DNA of 64,000 bases from an uncultured Pseudomonadales bacterium (GTDB lineage: Bacteria; Pseudomonadota; Gammaproteobacteria; Pseudomonadales; Azotimanducaceae): the NCBI GenBank assembly GCA_958296405.1, contig OY282519.1:1968132-2032131 (forward strand), read 5' to 3'. Position 1 is the first letter of the stretch. Each line of letters starts with the position of its first letter. The translations under genes and the position numbers were made by a program. The notes below the pieces were generated by a model that saw only the letters and a list, made by a program, of their open reading frames with translations, searched no databases and had not been told where the DNA came from. Shown one piece after another: positions 9,838 through 18,672 of this stretch.

Positions 9838-11805
9838 CTACTCATCGAAGCGCGCCTCGCCTTCCCAGAGGTGGCCGGCATCGTTGAACTGGCCGGTGCG
9901 GATGCCGGCGATGTCGTAGCTAGGAAGCTCGCGCAGGGCGGCGCACCGCTCGGCGGACCGCAGCCAACGGCCGCCGCGGTCGTTGAAGTGGAAGTAGAGG
10001 TCGTGGTGGCCGCGCCGCCTGTGGCCTTCCGGCAGACCGCTCGGATCCACCGGGTCAATCTGCAAGAAGAACGTGTCCCGCACATCCTCGGCGCCGCAGG
10101 GCTCCTTGAAGTAGATCAACGTGCCCTCGCTGAGATGCACGTCGAAGGTGGAGCGGATGAGCGGCTTGCCAGTCAAGATCGCCTCGACGTCCTGCGCCAT
10201 GCCGCTGGCGTGGCGGTCCATCAAGGCTTCCGCGTCTGCAATCAGATAGAGGCTGGGCCTGCCGCGAGCGATGATCTCCTCCGCCGGAACCCCAAACGGG
10301 TTGCTTTTCCACTTTCTCGTTCCGTGCCGAACGACAAACCAGATTCTGCCGTTCGCGAGGCCGGACCACTGGGCCCAGTCGGCCATCTCGCGAAGGCAAG
10401 CGTTCGGAGATGGCCGGCACCAGCCGGTGGTTCCATAGTGGTAGTTGGCCGGCCTTTCCTCTTCAGGCAGATGGAACGGGATGTTCAGGGCTGCCGGCCA
10501 GCCGGCATAGACCATGTCCTCTTTGCGCACCCGTTCCTTCAGCACGGCGAGCACGGGTTGCGTAGCTTCAAGCATCAGGTACGCAGAGTTCTCCCGCGTA
10601 TCGCCAGCCCCGACAAGCGCCGTCCCGCCGGTGAGGGCGAGCATCGTCCATCGCCGACCCGCGGGCGCGGACAGGCAATCGGCCACCCAATGGAACGCGA
10701 CGCCCACCGCCAGAAAGACGATCGGCCCCAGATAGGTGGCTTGGCGAATGCCTCCAAGCGGATACAGCCCCAGCACGGCGGCGGCGACGGAAATGGCGAT
10801 GCAGAAGGAAAGCAGAACCAAGATGGCGCGGGCCTGCGGTGCGCCTTGGCTTTTTCGCAAGGATGCCGCGGCCAGGACGATCGCAAATGAGGCCAGCCCC
10901 GCCGTCGCGACGACCGCCGGCAGGTGATACGTCAGCAAGCTCCAAACGCCGTCAATCGAAAACTCGAAGATCGAGCGCGCGTCGAACTCTCCTTGGAAGT
11001 AGAACCTCGACAGATACCTCAACCCCCCTCCCTCCCCGGAGCCCCATCCCCCTTCCTGCCATTGATGGCGCAAAGTCACCAAGTAGCTGACGATGCTCCC
11101 GCTGAGGAAGAACCCGCAGGGCGCGGCCAGGTCCAAGCGTCGTTTCAGCCAAGCCCCAATCCGGCGCGGGAGGCGCTCCTTTGCCTGCGTCGCGGACGCG
11201 CGCGGCGCGACGGCGGCTGCGGCGATGACGGCGATGCCGAACAGCACCAAGCCATACTGCAGCAGCGGGGCAATGAACAGGGAAGCGCTGAGCAAGGCTC
11301 TCTTGCCATCCCGCAGATATCGCAGCAGCCCGACCACCATGAGCAGCGCCAACAGCGCGTCGGCTGAGTACTCCCGCGAATCCCTCGCATGCCAGATCGC
11401 TTCGACGGAAAGCGTGGCGAGCAGGGCCGCGAGGAACGCGGTGCCCCGAGCCACCCCGACGCGCGGCAGCAGCAAGAGCATCGCGGCGACGGTCAGGACG
11501 CTGGCGACCGCCGACACGACTCGGATGCTGAAGGCCGAGCTCTCGACTCTCTGCACCGCGTGCAGCACCAAGTGGTACAGGACCGGAGCGGAGTGGTCTA
11601 GGGAACGGGGGATGACTTCCGAGAGCGGGCCTAACGAAACGCGGGCCATTGCCATTTCGTCATGCCTTATGGACCTCTCATCAAGGTCCGGGAAGCGCAG
11701 CCCAGCCGCAACGATGAGCAAGCCGATGCAAGCGGCGTGGTACAGCAGCGTCTTGCCGTCTCGGCGGGACTCGGCGAAACGCCGGGCCGTGGCGCGCATG
11801 CTCAT
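9838..11805 (-). CDS. GT-C-like membrane glycosyltransferase with C-terminal accessory domain
   Basis: A 655-residue protein. From the ATG at 11805 (MSMRATARRFAE; a second ATG lies two codons on) it has about ten membrane segments over the first ~420 residues. An acidic RSIRHDEMAM motif follows the first helix, in the position of the catalytic D/E of GT39/ArnT-like lipid-linked sugar transferases. The last ~110 residues form a soluble domain: FDVHL, LIYFKEPC, DLYFHFNDRGGRW and IRTGQ. The same domain occurs twice in the IS-disrupted gene near 33 kb. The donor and acceptor are unknown. Other in-frame starts upstream are possible, but coding quality drops beyond 11805. Confidence 0.7.
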   Translation of the reverse strand: MSMRATARRFAESRRDGKTLLYHAACIGLLIVAAGLRFPDLDERSIRHDEMAMARVSLGPLSEVIPRSLDHSAPVLYHLVLHAVQRVESSAFSIRVVSAVASVLTVAAMLLLLPRVGVARGTAFLAALLATLSVEAIWHARDSREYSADALLALLMVVGLLRYLRDGKRALLSASLFIAPLLQYGLVLFGIAVIAAAAVAPRASATQAKERLPRRIGAWLKRRLDLAAPCGFFLSGSIVSYLVTLRHQWQEGGWGSGEGGGLRYLSRFYFQGEFDARSIFEFSIDGVWSLLTYHLPAVVATAGLASFAIVLAAASLRKSQGAPQARAILVLLSFCIAISVAAAVLGLYPLGGIRQATYLGPIVFLAVGVAFHWVADCLSAPAGRRWTMLALTGGTALVGAGDTRENSAYLMLEATQPVLAVLKERVRKEDMVYAGWPAALNIPFHLPEEERPANYHYGTTGWCRPSPNACLREMADWAQWSGLANGRIWFVVRHGTRKWKSNPFGVPAEEIIARGRPSLYLIADAEALMDRHASGMAQDVEAILTGKPLIRSTFDVHLSEGTLIYFKEPCGAEDVRDTFFLQIDPVDPSGLPEGHRRRGHHDLYFHFNDRGGRWLRSAERCAALRELPSYDIAGIRTGQFNDAGHLWEGEARFDE

Positions 11806-11836
11806 TGCGTACCGGGCGGTGCCTCGCCTCACATCA

Positions 11837-11935
11837 TCAGCGCTCTTGGCGACCGGCTCTGGCGTTGTGTCGGCGATTCCGCGAGTCCTTGTGCTGCTTG
11901 CGTGCTCCACGACCGCGCTTCTTGGTCTGTGCCAT
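11837..11935 (-). CDS. Possible 32-residue arginine/lysine-rich protein
   Basis: A short reading frame starting at an ATG (MAQTKKRGRGARKQHKDSRN...) and ending 31 bp before the glycosyltransferase start. About half of its residues are basic. Only a weak GGTGG lies upstream as a possible ribosome site. No family is recognised; it could be a small nucleic-acid-binding peptide or chance. Confidence 0.25.
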   Translation of the reverse strand: MAQTKKRGRGARKQHKDSRNRRHNARAGRQER

Positions 11936-12120
11936 GTTGGTCGTCCACCAATTGCATCGGTTGCGCCCAGACATGATGCAAGGGCGCAAGAATAGGCGCT
12001 CAAGGCGTCGCGTGCATGGGTGTGCCGGCATCCGCGGCCGGTGCAATGCCGATGTGCGCGGCGCTGCAACGCGCCGCGGCGATGCAAGCATGGGGCATCC
12101 GCCCTTGCTAGACTCCGTGC
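11936..12120. other. Divergent intergenic region
   Basis: Between the leftward glycosyltransferase unit and the rightward efflux operon. Apart from the possible small basic reading frame next to it, I see no gene or clear promoter box; it must hold the promoters for both directions. Confidence 0.4.
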
Positions 12121-13359
12121 GTGGACAAAAAGGCGCTCCTTTCGGAGCTCACGCTGAACCGGGAGGCGCGCGAAGCCACTGCTTCCAGCCGCCCCATCAA
12201 GTGGTTTGCCGCCATCGCGGTGGCGGCCGGCATCGCGTTCACGTTGCTGTACATCGGTTTTCCCATCGCCGCCGCGCCGCCGGCCGTGCGCACCATCATG
12301 GCACAGGCGGTGCTGCCGCCAACCGGAGACAGCGTGCTCGACGCCACCGGCTATGTGGTGGCGCGTCGCCAAGCCACGGTGAGCGCCAAGGTCACCGGCA
12401 AGGTGCAGGACGTGCTCGTCGAGGAGGGCATGAAGGTGGTGCCGGGCCAATTGCTCGCGCAGTTGGACGACGCCATCCACCAAGTGCAACTGGAGCTCGC
12501 GCAAGCCCAGCATCGCGCTGCGGTGGCGGGCTTGGAGGAGGCGCGGGTGCAGCTCAAGCAGGCGGAATTAGACTTCAACCGCACCCGCGAACTGGCCGAG
12601 CAGCGCCTGGCCAGCCAAGCGGACAAGGACCGCGATGCCCTCTCGGTGGAGGCATTGCAGGCGCGTATTGCCCGCGTTGAGCAGGAACTCGGCGTGGCCG
12701 CGCGCAACATGGATGTGCAGCGGCAGCGATTGGAAGACATGCAGATTCGGGCGCCGTTTGGCGGCGTCGTGATCGCCAAGGCCGCGCAGCCGGGCGAGAT
12801 GATCTCGCCGGTGTCGGCCGGCGGCGGCTTCACGCGCACCGGCGTCTGCACCATCGTGGACATGGAGTCGCTGGAAGTGGAGGTGGACGTGAATGAGGCA
12901 TACATCAATCGCGTTTACCCAGACCAACCGGCCACCATCGCCTTGAACGCCTATCCCGATGTCCAGATGCCGGCCAGCGTCATCGCCATCATCCCCACTG
13001 CGGATCGCAACAAGGCGACGGTGCGTGTGCGCATTCGCTTCGTCGAGCGCGATGAGCGCGTGTTGCCGGACATGGGCGTGAAGGTGGCGTTCTTGGAGAG
13101 CCGCGCGGAGCGGCCGGCGGTTGCCCCCAGCGGCGTGCTGGTGCCGGGCGCGGCAGTGGCCGGGCAAGGTGATGGCGCCCATGTTTGGGTGGTGCGGGAT
13201 GATCGCGTGGCGCGCCGGGCGGTGTCGCTGGGCGAGCCGCAGGGTGCCCGCCGGGTGGTGCTCGCTGGGCTGGATGGCGGCGAGCGCGTCGTCGCCTCAG
13301 CGGCGGATTTCGTCGCCGCCGATCTCGGCGAGGGCGACCGTGTGAGTCTCGTGAACTAA
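12121..13359 (+). CDS. Efflux periplasmic adaptor, HlyD/MacA type
   Basis: A 412-residue membrane-fusion protein starting at GTG 12121. A cytoplasmic leader is followed by one membrane helix (residues ~30-50, AAIAVAAGIAFTLLYIGF). Next comes a split lipoyl domain: DATGYVVARRQATVSAKVTGKVQDVLVEEG, and later RAPFGGVVIAKAAQPGE. Between them is a coiled-coil hairpin, and beta-barrel and membrane-proximal domains follow. It should link the downstream ABC ATPase/permeases to an outer-membrane channel (TolC-like, not in this window). It is the first gene of a four-gene operon with 14-bp spacing to the ATPase. Confidence 0.88.
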   Translation: MDKKALLSELTLNREAREATASSRPIKWFAAIAVAAGIAFTLLYIGFPIAAAPPAVRTIMAQAVLPPTGDSVLDATGYVVARRQATVSAKVTGKVQDVLVEEGMKVVPGQLLAQLDDAIHQVQLELAQAQHRAAVAGLEEARVQLKQAELDFNRTRELAEQRLASQADKDRDALSVEALQARIARVEQELGVAARNMDVQRQRLEDMQIRAPFGGVVIAKAAQPGEMISPVSAGGGFTRTGVCTIVDMESLEVEVDVNEAYINRVYPDQPATIALNAYPDVQMPASVIAIIPTADRNKATVRVRIRFVERDERVLPDMGVKVAFLESRAERPAVAPSGVLVPGAAVAGQGDGAHVWVVRDDRVARRAVSLGEPQGARRVVLAGLDGGERVVASAADFVAADLGEGDRVSLVN

Positions 13360-13373
13360 GGAGCGCTGCATAC

Positions 13374-14054
13374 ATGGCGATGGTGGAATTGCGCGGCATC
13401 GAGAAGAGCTACAAGAAGGGCCGCGAGGCGGTGGATGTGCTGCAAGGCATCACCCTCGACATCGACGGTGGCGACTACCTTGCGCTCATGGGCCCTTCCG
13501 GTTCCGGCAAGACAACCTTGCTGAACCTCGTGGCCGGCATCGACAAGCCCACGGCCGGCTCCGTGGTGGTGGGTGGGCGCGCCTTGGAGGGCCTGTCTGC
13601 CAAGGAATTGGCGCAGTGGCGCTCGCGCAACGTCGGCTTCGTGTTTCAGTTCTACAACCTGCTGCCGGTGTTGACGGCGCGGCGCAACGTGGAACTGCCG
13701 CTGCTGCTGACGCGCCTGTCGGGCAAACAGCGCAGCAAGAGCGCGGCCACGGCGTTGGAGATTGTGGGATTGGGAGACCGCGCTGGGCATCGTCCTGGCG
13801 AGCTCTCCGGCGGGCAGCAGCAACGCGTCGCCATCGCCCGCGCCATCGTCGCAGACCCGACGCTCTTGGTGTGCGACGAACCCACGGGAGACTTGGACCG
13901 TGACACCGCAGAGGAGATCTTGGAACTGCTCGGCATCCTGAACGCGGAGCACGGCAAGACCATCGTCATGGTGACGCATGATCCGAAAGCGGCAGACCAC
14001 GCGAAGCATGTGCTGCATTTGGACAAGGGCAAACTAGTGGAGGCGGCGGCATGA
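13374..14054 (+). CDS. ABC transporter ATPase, MacB/LolD type
   Basis: A 226-residue stand-alone nucleotide-binding subunit. Walker A GPSGSGKTT, signature LSGGQQQR, Walker B LLVCDEPTGDLD and the switch histidine in VMVTHD are all present, with the X-loop typical of MacB/LolD (FVFQFYNLLPVLTA). It energises the two FtsX-like permeases encoded next. Its stop overlaps the first permease start by 4 bp (ATGA), indicating translational coupling. Confidence 0.92.
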   Translation: MAMVELRGIEKSYKKGREAVDVLQGITLDIDGGDYLALMGPSGSGKTTLLNLVAGIDKPTAGSVVVGGRALEGLSAKELAQWRSRNVGFVFQFYNLLPVLTARRNVELPLLLTRLSGKQRSKSAATALEIVGLGDRAGHRPGELSGGQQQRVAIARAIVADPTLLVCDEPTGDLDRDTAEEILELLGILNAEHGKTIVMVTHDPKAADHAKHVLHLDKGKLVEAAA

Positions 14055-15220
14055 CGACGGCAGGGCTTGTGTGGTCGAACTTGAGGCGCCGGCCCACGCG
14101 CACGTTCCTCACCTTGGTGTCCGTGTTGGTGGCATTCCTGCTGTTCACGATGCTGCGCTCGGTGGCGGTGGCGTTTGAGGGCGGCGGCTTTGGCGAAGCC
14201 GGCGCCAGCCGTTTGGTGGTGGCGCCGAAGTTCTCCATCATCGACCCGCTGCTCTTCAGCCAGTTGCGCGAGATCGAAGGCGTTGAGGGCGTGGCCGCCG
14301 TCACCCACGCGGATTGGTTCGGCGGCATCTATCAGGACCGGCGGAACTTCTTCCCGAAGTTCCCCGTGCGCCCGAAGGGCTACTTCGAACTCTACCCAGA
14401 GTTCAGCATCGATGCCGAGCAGCTTGAAGCGTTTGAAAACACGCGCACGGGCGCCGTGGCGCCGGCCGGCATGGCCAAGCGCTTTGGCTGGAAGGTGGGC
14501 GACAAGATTCCCATCGAAGGCGACATCTATCCGCTGCGCGACGGCAGCCGCCTCTGGGAGTTCGATTTAGTTGGCACCTACTCCACCGGCAACGCCCGGC
14601 GCGACGAATCCGGCAGCGGCGTGTTCCTGTTCAACTTCGATTACTTTGACGAGGCGCGCATGTTCGGCGAGGGCACCGTCGGCTGGTTCATCGTCCGCGT
14701 GACCGACCCGGCCCTTGCTCCGGAAGTGGCGAGCCGCATCGATGCGATGTTCGAGAACTCCGTCAATCCCTCGCGCACCTCCACGGAGGACGAGTACAAC
14801 CGGCAATTCGCCAAGCAGCAGGGCGACATTGGCCTGATGACCACCGGCATCTTGGCTGCCGTGTTTTTCACCATCTTGCTGCTCACCGGCAACACCATGG
14901 CGCAGGCGCTGCGCGAGCGCATCCCAGAGCTTGCGGTGTTGAAGACGTTCGGCTTCACCGATGGCTCGGTGGCGCTGTTGGTGTTGGCCGAGGCGGTGGC
15001 GCTGTGCCTGTTGGGCGGCGTCATCGGCGTGGCCTTGGGCTACGCCGCGATGTCGGCCCTGCAGCCGCTGTTGCAGGACTTCGTCGGGTTGATCGAGGTG
15101 ACTTGGCCCACCATCGCCGGCGCGGTCGGCGTGGCGGTGGCGCTCGGCTTGGTGGTGGGCGCGGCGCCGGCCTTGACGGCGCGACGGCTCACCATCGTCG
15201 ATGCGTTGCGGGAGCGCTGA
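14051..15220 (+). CDS. ABC permease, FtsX/MacB family (first)
   Basis: A 389-residue permease with the MacB-type plan: one N-terminal helix (TFLTLVSVLVAFLLFTML), a ~220-residue periplasmic domain (MacB_PCD-like), then three C-terminal helices with the FtsX segment (RERIPELAVLKTFGFTDGSV). It forms a pair with the next permease. It overlaps the ATPase gene by 4 bp. The exported substrate is not identifiable. Confidence 0.88.
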   Translation: MTTAGLVWSNLRRRPTRTFLTLVSVLVAFLLFTMLRSVAVAFEGGGFGEAGASRLVVAPKFSIIDPLLFSQLREIEGVEGVAAVTHADWFGGIYQDRRNFFPKFPVRPKGYFELYPEFSIDAEQLEAFENTRTGAVAPAGMAKRFGWKVGDKIPIEGDIYPLRDGSRLWEFDLVGTYSTGNARRDESGSGVFLFNFDYFDEARMFGEGTVGWFIVRVTDPALAPEVASRIDAMFENSVNPSRTSTEDEYNRQFAKQQGDIGLMTTGILAAVFFTILLLTGNTMAQALRERIPELAVLKTFGFTDGSVALLVLAEAVALCLLGGVIGVALGYAAMSALQPLLQDFVGLIEVTWPTIAGAVGVAVALGLVVGAAPALTARRLTIVDALRER

Positions 15221-15221
15221 C

Positions 15222-16382
15222 ATGCTGCGTCAGATCGTCGAAGTCGCCTTGATGAACATGCGCAACCTGCCGGCGCGCCTCGGCAGTTCCTCGGTGATCG
15301 TCGTCGGCATCGGCGGTGTAGTCGGGGTGCTGATCGCCATCTTGGCGATGGGCAAAGGCTTCCAATCCTCGCTGAGCCGCGCGGGCGAGCCGGATCGCGC
15401 CATTGTCCTGCGAGGTGGCTCGAGCGGCGAACTCTCCAGCGGCTTCGGCCAACAGGAGCAGAACATCATCGCTTCGATGCCGGAGGTGACCATCGCCAGC
15501 GGCGAGCTGTTCCTCATCGCGGACGTTCCGAAGCGCTCCAACCAATCCCCTGCCAACCTCGCGATTCGCGGCGTGGAGCAAGCGGCGTTCGACATCCGGC
15601 CGAATGTCCGCATCGTCGCGGGGCGCGCGTTCCAGCCCGGCCGCGCCGAAATGATCGCCGGCCGCCGAGCCGCCATCGAATTCGAAGGCATCGACTTGGG
15701 GGCCACGGTGAAGCTGCGCAACGGCGAATGGACTATCGTTGGCTTCTTTGAAGACGATGGTTCGGCCTACGAATCCGAAGCGTGGGTAGACCTGCCCACC
15801 GCGCAATCGGTGTTCCGCCGCCTTGGCGTGAGTTCCATGCGTGTGCGCTTGGCCAACCCCGACGTGGTCGCCGCGGTGGCGCAGCGCGTGGAGGAAGACC
15901 CGCGGCTCGATCTGGAGCTCACCGCCGAGACCGACTATTACAGCGAACAATCCGAGCAATTGACGGCGCTCATCACCTACTTCGGTTACACCGTGGCGGC
16001 CATCATGGCGGTGGGGGCGGTGTTTTCGGCGCTGAACACCATGTACACCGCGGTCTCTACCCGCACCGTCGAAATCGCCACCTTGAGGGCGCTCGGCTTC
16101 AGTGGTCTGCCGGTGGTGGCCTCAGTGGTGCTGGAAGCCGTCATCTTGGCCGCCCTCGGCGGCGCGCTCGGCGCGGCGGTGGCGTACCTCGGCTTCAACG
16201 GCTGGACGGTGTCCACGCTGGCCGGCGGCTCGTTCTCGCAGGTGGCCTTCGATTTCGCCGTCACGCAAGACTTGGTGGTGCTCGGCCTGACATGGGCCTT
16301 GGCCCTTGGGTTGGTTGGCGGCTTGTTCCCCGCCGTGCGCGCGGCGCGGCTGCCCATCACCGCGGCGTTGCGCGGGGAGTGA
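15222..16382 (+). CDS. ABC permease, FtsX/MacB family (second)
   Basis: A 386-residue permease with the same layout: N-terminal helix (SSVIVVGIGGVVGVLIAILAM), a large periplasmic domain, and three C-terminal helices with the RTVEIATLRALGFSG segment typical of FtsX-like permeases. The ATG at 15222 begins one base after the previous stop. The two permeases probably heterodimerise. Last gene of the efflux operon. Confidence 0.88.
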   Translation: MLRQIVEVALMNMRNLPARLGSSSVIVVGIGGVVGVLIAILAMGKGFQSSLSRAGEPDRAIVLRGGSSGELSSGFGQQEQNIIASMPEVTIASGELFLIADVPKRSNQSPANLAIRGVEQAAFDIRPNVRIVAGRAFQPGRAEMIAGRRAAIEFEGIDLGATVKLRNGEWTIVGFFEDDGSAYESEAWVDLPTAQSVFRRLGVSSMRVRLANPDVVAAVAQRVEEDPRLDLELTAETDYYSEQSEQLTALITYFGYTVAAIMAVGAVFSALNTMYTAVSTRTVEIATLRALGFSGLPVVASVVLEAVILAALGGALGAAVAYLGFNGWTVSTLAGGSFSQVAFDFAVTQDLVVLGLTWALALGLVGGLFPAVRAARLPITAALRGE

Positions 16383-16520
16383 CGGGCGCTTAGAGCTTGC
16401 CCGCGGGGGACGCTCCGGGTGGGTGCGCCAAGCTCACGAACTTGGGCTCGGGGCAGCGCAGGCGGGCGTCGCCGCAGACGCGCCGAGCCGCTGCATTACC
16501 GCGGAGCCTCGGCGGCTGAA

Positions 16521-16557
16521 AGGGCGCTTGGCCGCGTCGCGTTGCGGCAAGCGCCCT
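16521..16557. terminator. Strong hairpin between converging operons
   Basis: A perfect 10-bp inverted repeat (AGGGCGCTTG/CAAGCGCCCT) with an inner CCGC/GCGG stem, between the efflux operon end (16382) and the selenoprotein operon end (16569). The rest of the gap holds nothing recognisable. No T-run, so a bidirectional terminator is inferred. Confidence 0.5.
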
Positions 16558-16568
16558 CCAAGCCGGCC

Positions 16569-17087
16569 TCACCGCGTCAGCGCATCGATCACCTCGCTCA
16601 TCACTTCGTCCGCCAGCGCGCGCATTTCGGCGTCTGTGCGGTCTTGAATGGGGTGGCGCACGAAGCAGCGCTTCGCGTCGTCCATGCCGAGGGCCGTGGC
16701 TTGTTCGGCGGCGGCGTCCTCAAACTCGGTGGAGGCGATGGACACTGCCGGCACGCCCTGAATCTCGAACCATACCGTGTCATGCAAACTGCACGTGGTA
16801 CAGGAGCCTCAGTCTGCCAGCGCTTCGATCACGAAGTGGTTGTCGGCCTTGATCTCGGAGCGCAGCGCCGCCGGCGCCGGCTTCGTGAACGTGGGTTTGG
16901 CGTAACGGTTCAGCGTCACGTCCGGCAGGCGTTCGGCAAGCAGCGCCTCCAGCCGATCCAACAACACGTTGCCGCGCGGCTTCGAGATGTCGAGCAAGGC
17001 CACGTTGCCTTCGATCCGCTCCGGTCGGGGCGTGATCGAACGGCGCACTGGCACCCGCTCGTCCGTGGGGTCAAGAATGGTGGTCAT
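16569..17087 (-). CDS. UGSC-motif selenoprotein (in-frame UGA = Sec)
   Basis: A 172-residue protein if the in-frame TGA at 16811-16809 is read as selenocysteine 93. The first half ends ...FVIEALAD, and the frame continues after TGA as GSCTTCSLHDTVWFEIQGVP, giving a U-G-S-C motif (Sec93, Cys96). This matches the family annotated as UGSC (seleno)proteins, with the active-site UxxC geometry of redox proteins. Both halves have family-like sequence and the frame is unbroken except for this codon. A bacterial SECIS-like hairpin follows. A GGAGGA ribosome site precedes the ATG at 17087. The gene lies 25 bp behind the thioredoxin-fusion gene. Conventional gene calling would report two truncated ORFs. 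Confidence 0.85.
16773..16800 (-). promoter_or_regulatory. Bacterial SECIS-like hairpin
   Basis: Read on the minus strand: an outer TACC/GGTA stem, an inner CGTGC/GCATG stem (one G-T pair) and a 5-nt apical loop AGTTT at 16790-16786. The loop begins 18 nt after the UGA and has G in its second position. This agrees with the general bacterial SECIS pattern of a short stem-loop 16-37 nt downstream with an early loop G, as read by SelB. Confidence 0.7.
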
Positions 17088-17112
17088 GGTGTCCTCCGTC
17101 CACTTTCTGAGG

Positions 17113-18672
17113 CTAGCTTTCGATCTTCCGCGACACGGGAATCGAGCCCATCGGCCCGCTCGCCCAGCCGTGGAAGAACGCTGAGAAGCTGCCGGCTTCG
17201 GAACCGGCAACCACGATGTGGATGTTGTCGTTCGAGGCGAACTTGCGCACCGTGCGGTCCAGCGCTTCCTTGGGCATTGCCGCGGCGCGTTCCGGCGTGA
17301 GCGGGCCGCCGGCGCTTTCATCCGCCACCAGTTCGCGCAGCGGCTTCGCCGACACGCTTTGGATGCGCTCGCGCAGATCGTCCTTGCTGTAGCCGCCCTC
17401 GACGAAGGCGTCGAGATGCTCCGGTGACACCACCAACAGGCAGTCGCCGTTGTTGTATGCGCGCGGGTGGTGCATGGACGCCATCGTCAGCCCCAGCGAG
17501 CCGCCGAGTTGCGCCGCTTGGCGCGCCACCTGTTCGACGATGAGCTGCGGCCCGCTGGTGAGCGCGAACGCCGTCACCACGGAGTCTTCGGGCTGGAAGC
17601 CGCGCTCCACATGCAGCGGTGGCCAGCCGCTGCGCTCCTCCCACTCCGGGAAGCACATGGTGAACTTCATCGGGTTGCCGAACGTCGAGCGCTCGGTGCC
17701 GCCGGGCCGAGCGCCGCCGATGTTGCGCAGCGCCAGCCGCACGCCGCGGCCGATGGCGGCGTTGGCGCGGTTGCCTTGGCCCAAGACGCCGAGGCGCATG
17801 TTCATGCCGAGGCGTTCGCGGATCGGGCCGTTCACCACGAGCACGGGCGAGGCTGCCATGGTGGTGGCCATCACGCCGTGGACGTTGAACTCGTCTGTAC
17901 ACAGCGCCTCGATGGCGGTGATGATCACGGGCAGATGGTCTGGCTTGCAGCCGGCCATCACCGCATTCACGGCCAGTTTTTCCACCGTGGCCGGCGCCAT
18001 GTGCGGCGGCAGCGTGGCGACAACGGATTGCGGGTCGCGCTGGGTGCCGGCCAGCATCCGCAGCACGCGCTCAGGCGTGGGCGGCACCACCGGCAAGCCG
18101 TCCGTGAAGCCCTGATCGAACATGAACTCGTGCACGTCGTCCGCTTGGGCGATGTCGATGCGGCGCGCGCGCAACGGGCTGTTCTCCGCTTCCGCCTGCA
18201 GGCGCTCGGCGACGATCGGGTCTTGCGTCAAGGAGCCGCAGCCGGGGCGCCAATCCGGGTAGGCGTCCCAATCCACCTGCGCTCCCGGCGCGAAGCGGGC
18301 GAAGAATGCCTGCCATTCGCCCTTGTCGAAGCCGACCAGCCGGCCTTCTTCGGCGCCATCGGCATCCGCTGCGATGACGAGCGGCACCGTCTCCACGTTG
18401 AACGCGAAGGATGCCTTCAAGGCGGAATCGTCCAGAATCGGCAGCGTCAGCGCGTGGCGGCGCATGAGGATTGCGTTGCCCTTGGTGGTTTGTCCGGGCG
18501 CCACCACGGCGACATCCGGCTCGCCATGCAGCGCTTCAATGAGCGGCATCACCAAGTTGCAGGTGGGGCAATCCTCTTTGACGAAGGCGAGGATCGACCG
18601 GCCGGCCGCCGGGAATGAGTGGTCGGCGCCGCTGGCGTCTTGGAGCGAGAAGGCAGGCAGAACGTTTGACAT
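17113..18672 (-). CDS. Thioredoxin-fold fusion protein of UGSC operon
   Basis: A 519-residue protein from the ATG at 18672, which overlaps the upstream stop as TGATG. Residues ~1-125 form a thioredoxin/AhpC-TSA-like domain with a CPTC redox motif (Cys35, Cys38). A ~390-residue domain follows, beginning DQGFTDGLPVVPPTPERV. It contains several cysteines (GCGSL, AGCKPDH, ALCTDEF, FTMCFPE) and a glycine-rich GVLGQGNRANAAIGRG stretch. I do not recognise a catalytic function for the second domain. Its place directly upstream of the UGSC selenoprotein suggests a dithiol/selenothiol relay partner. This is inference. Confidence 0.7.
   Translation of the reverse strand: MSNVLPAFSLQDASGADHSFPAAGRSILAFVKEDCPTCNLVMPLIEALHGEPDVAVVAPGQTTKGNAILMRRHALTLPILDDSALKASFAFNVETVPLVIAADADGAEEGRLVGFDKGEWQAFFARFAPGAQVDWDAYPDWRPGCGSLTQDPIVAERLQAEAENSPLRARRIDIAQADDVHEFMFDQGFTDGLPVVPPTPERVLRMLAGTQRDPQSVVATLPPHMAPATVEKLAVNAVMAGCKPDHLPVIITAIEALCTDEFNVHGVMATTMAASPVLVVNGPIRERLGMNMRLGVLGQGNRANAAIGRGVRLALRNIGGARPGGTERSTFGNPMKFTMCFPEWEERSGWPPLHVERGFQPEDSVVTAFALTSGPQLIVEQVARQAAQLGGSLGLTMASMHHPRAYNNGDCLLVVSPEHLDAFVEGGYSKDDLRERIQSVSAKPLRELVADESAGGPLTPERAAAMPKEALDRTVRKFASNDNIHIVVAGSEAGSFSAFFHGWASGPMGSIPVSRKIES

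Noticed and set aside
16569..16787. Separate 72-residue gene downstream of a 92-residue gene
   Set aside because: The two pieces are one frame interrupted only by TGA, and together they match the UGSC selenoprotein layout; the second ATG has no ribosome site.
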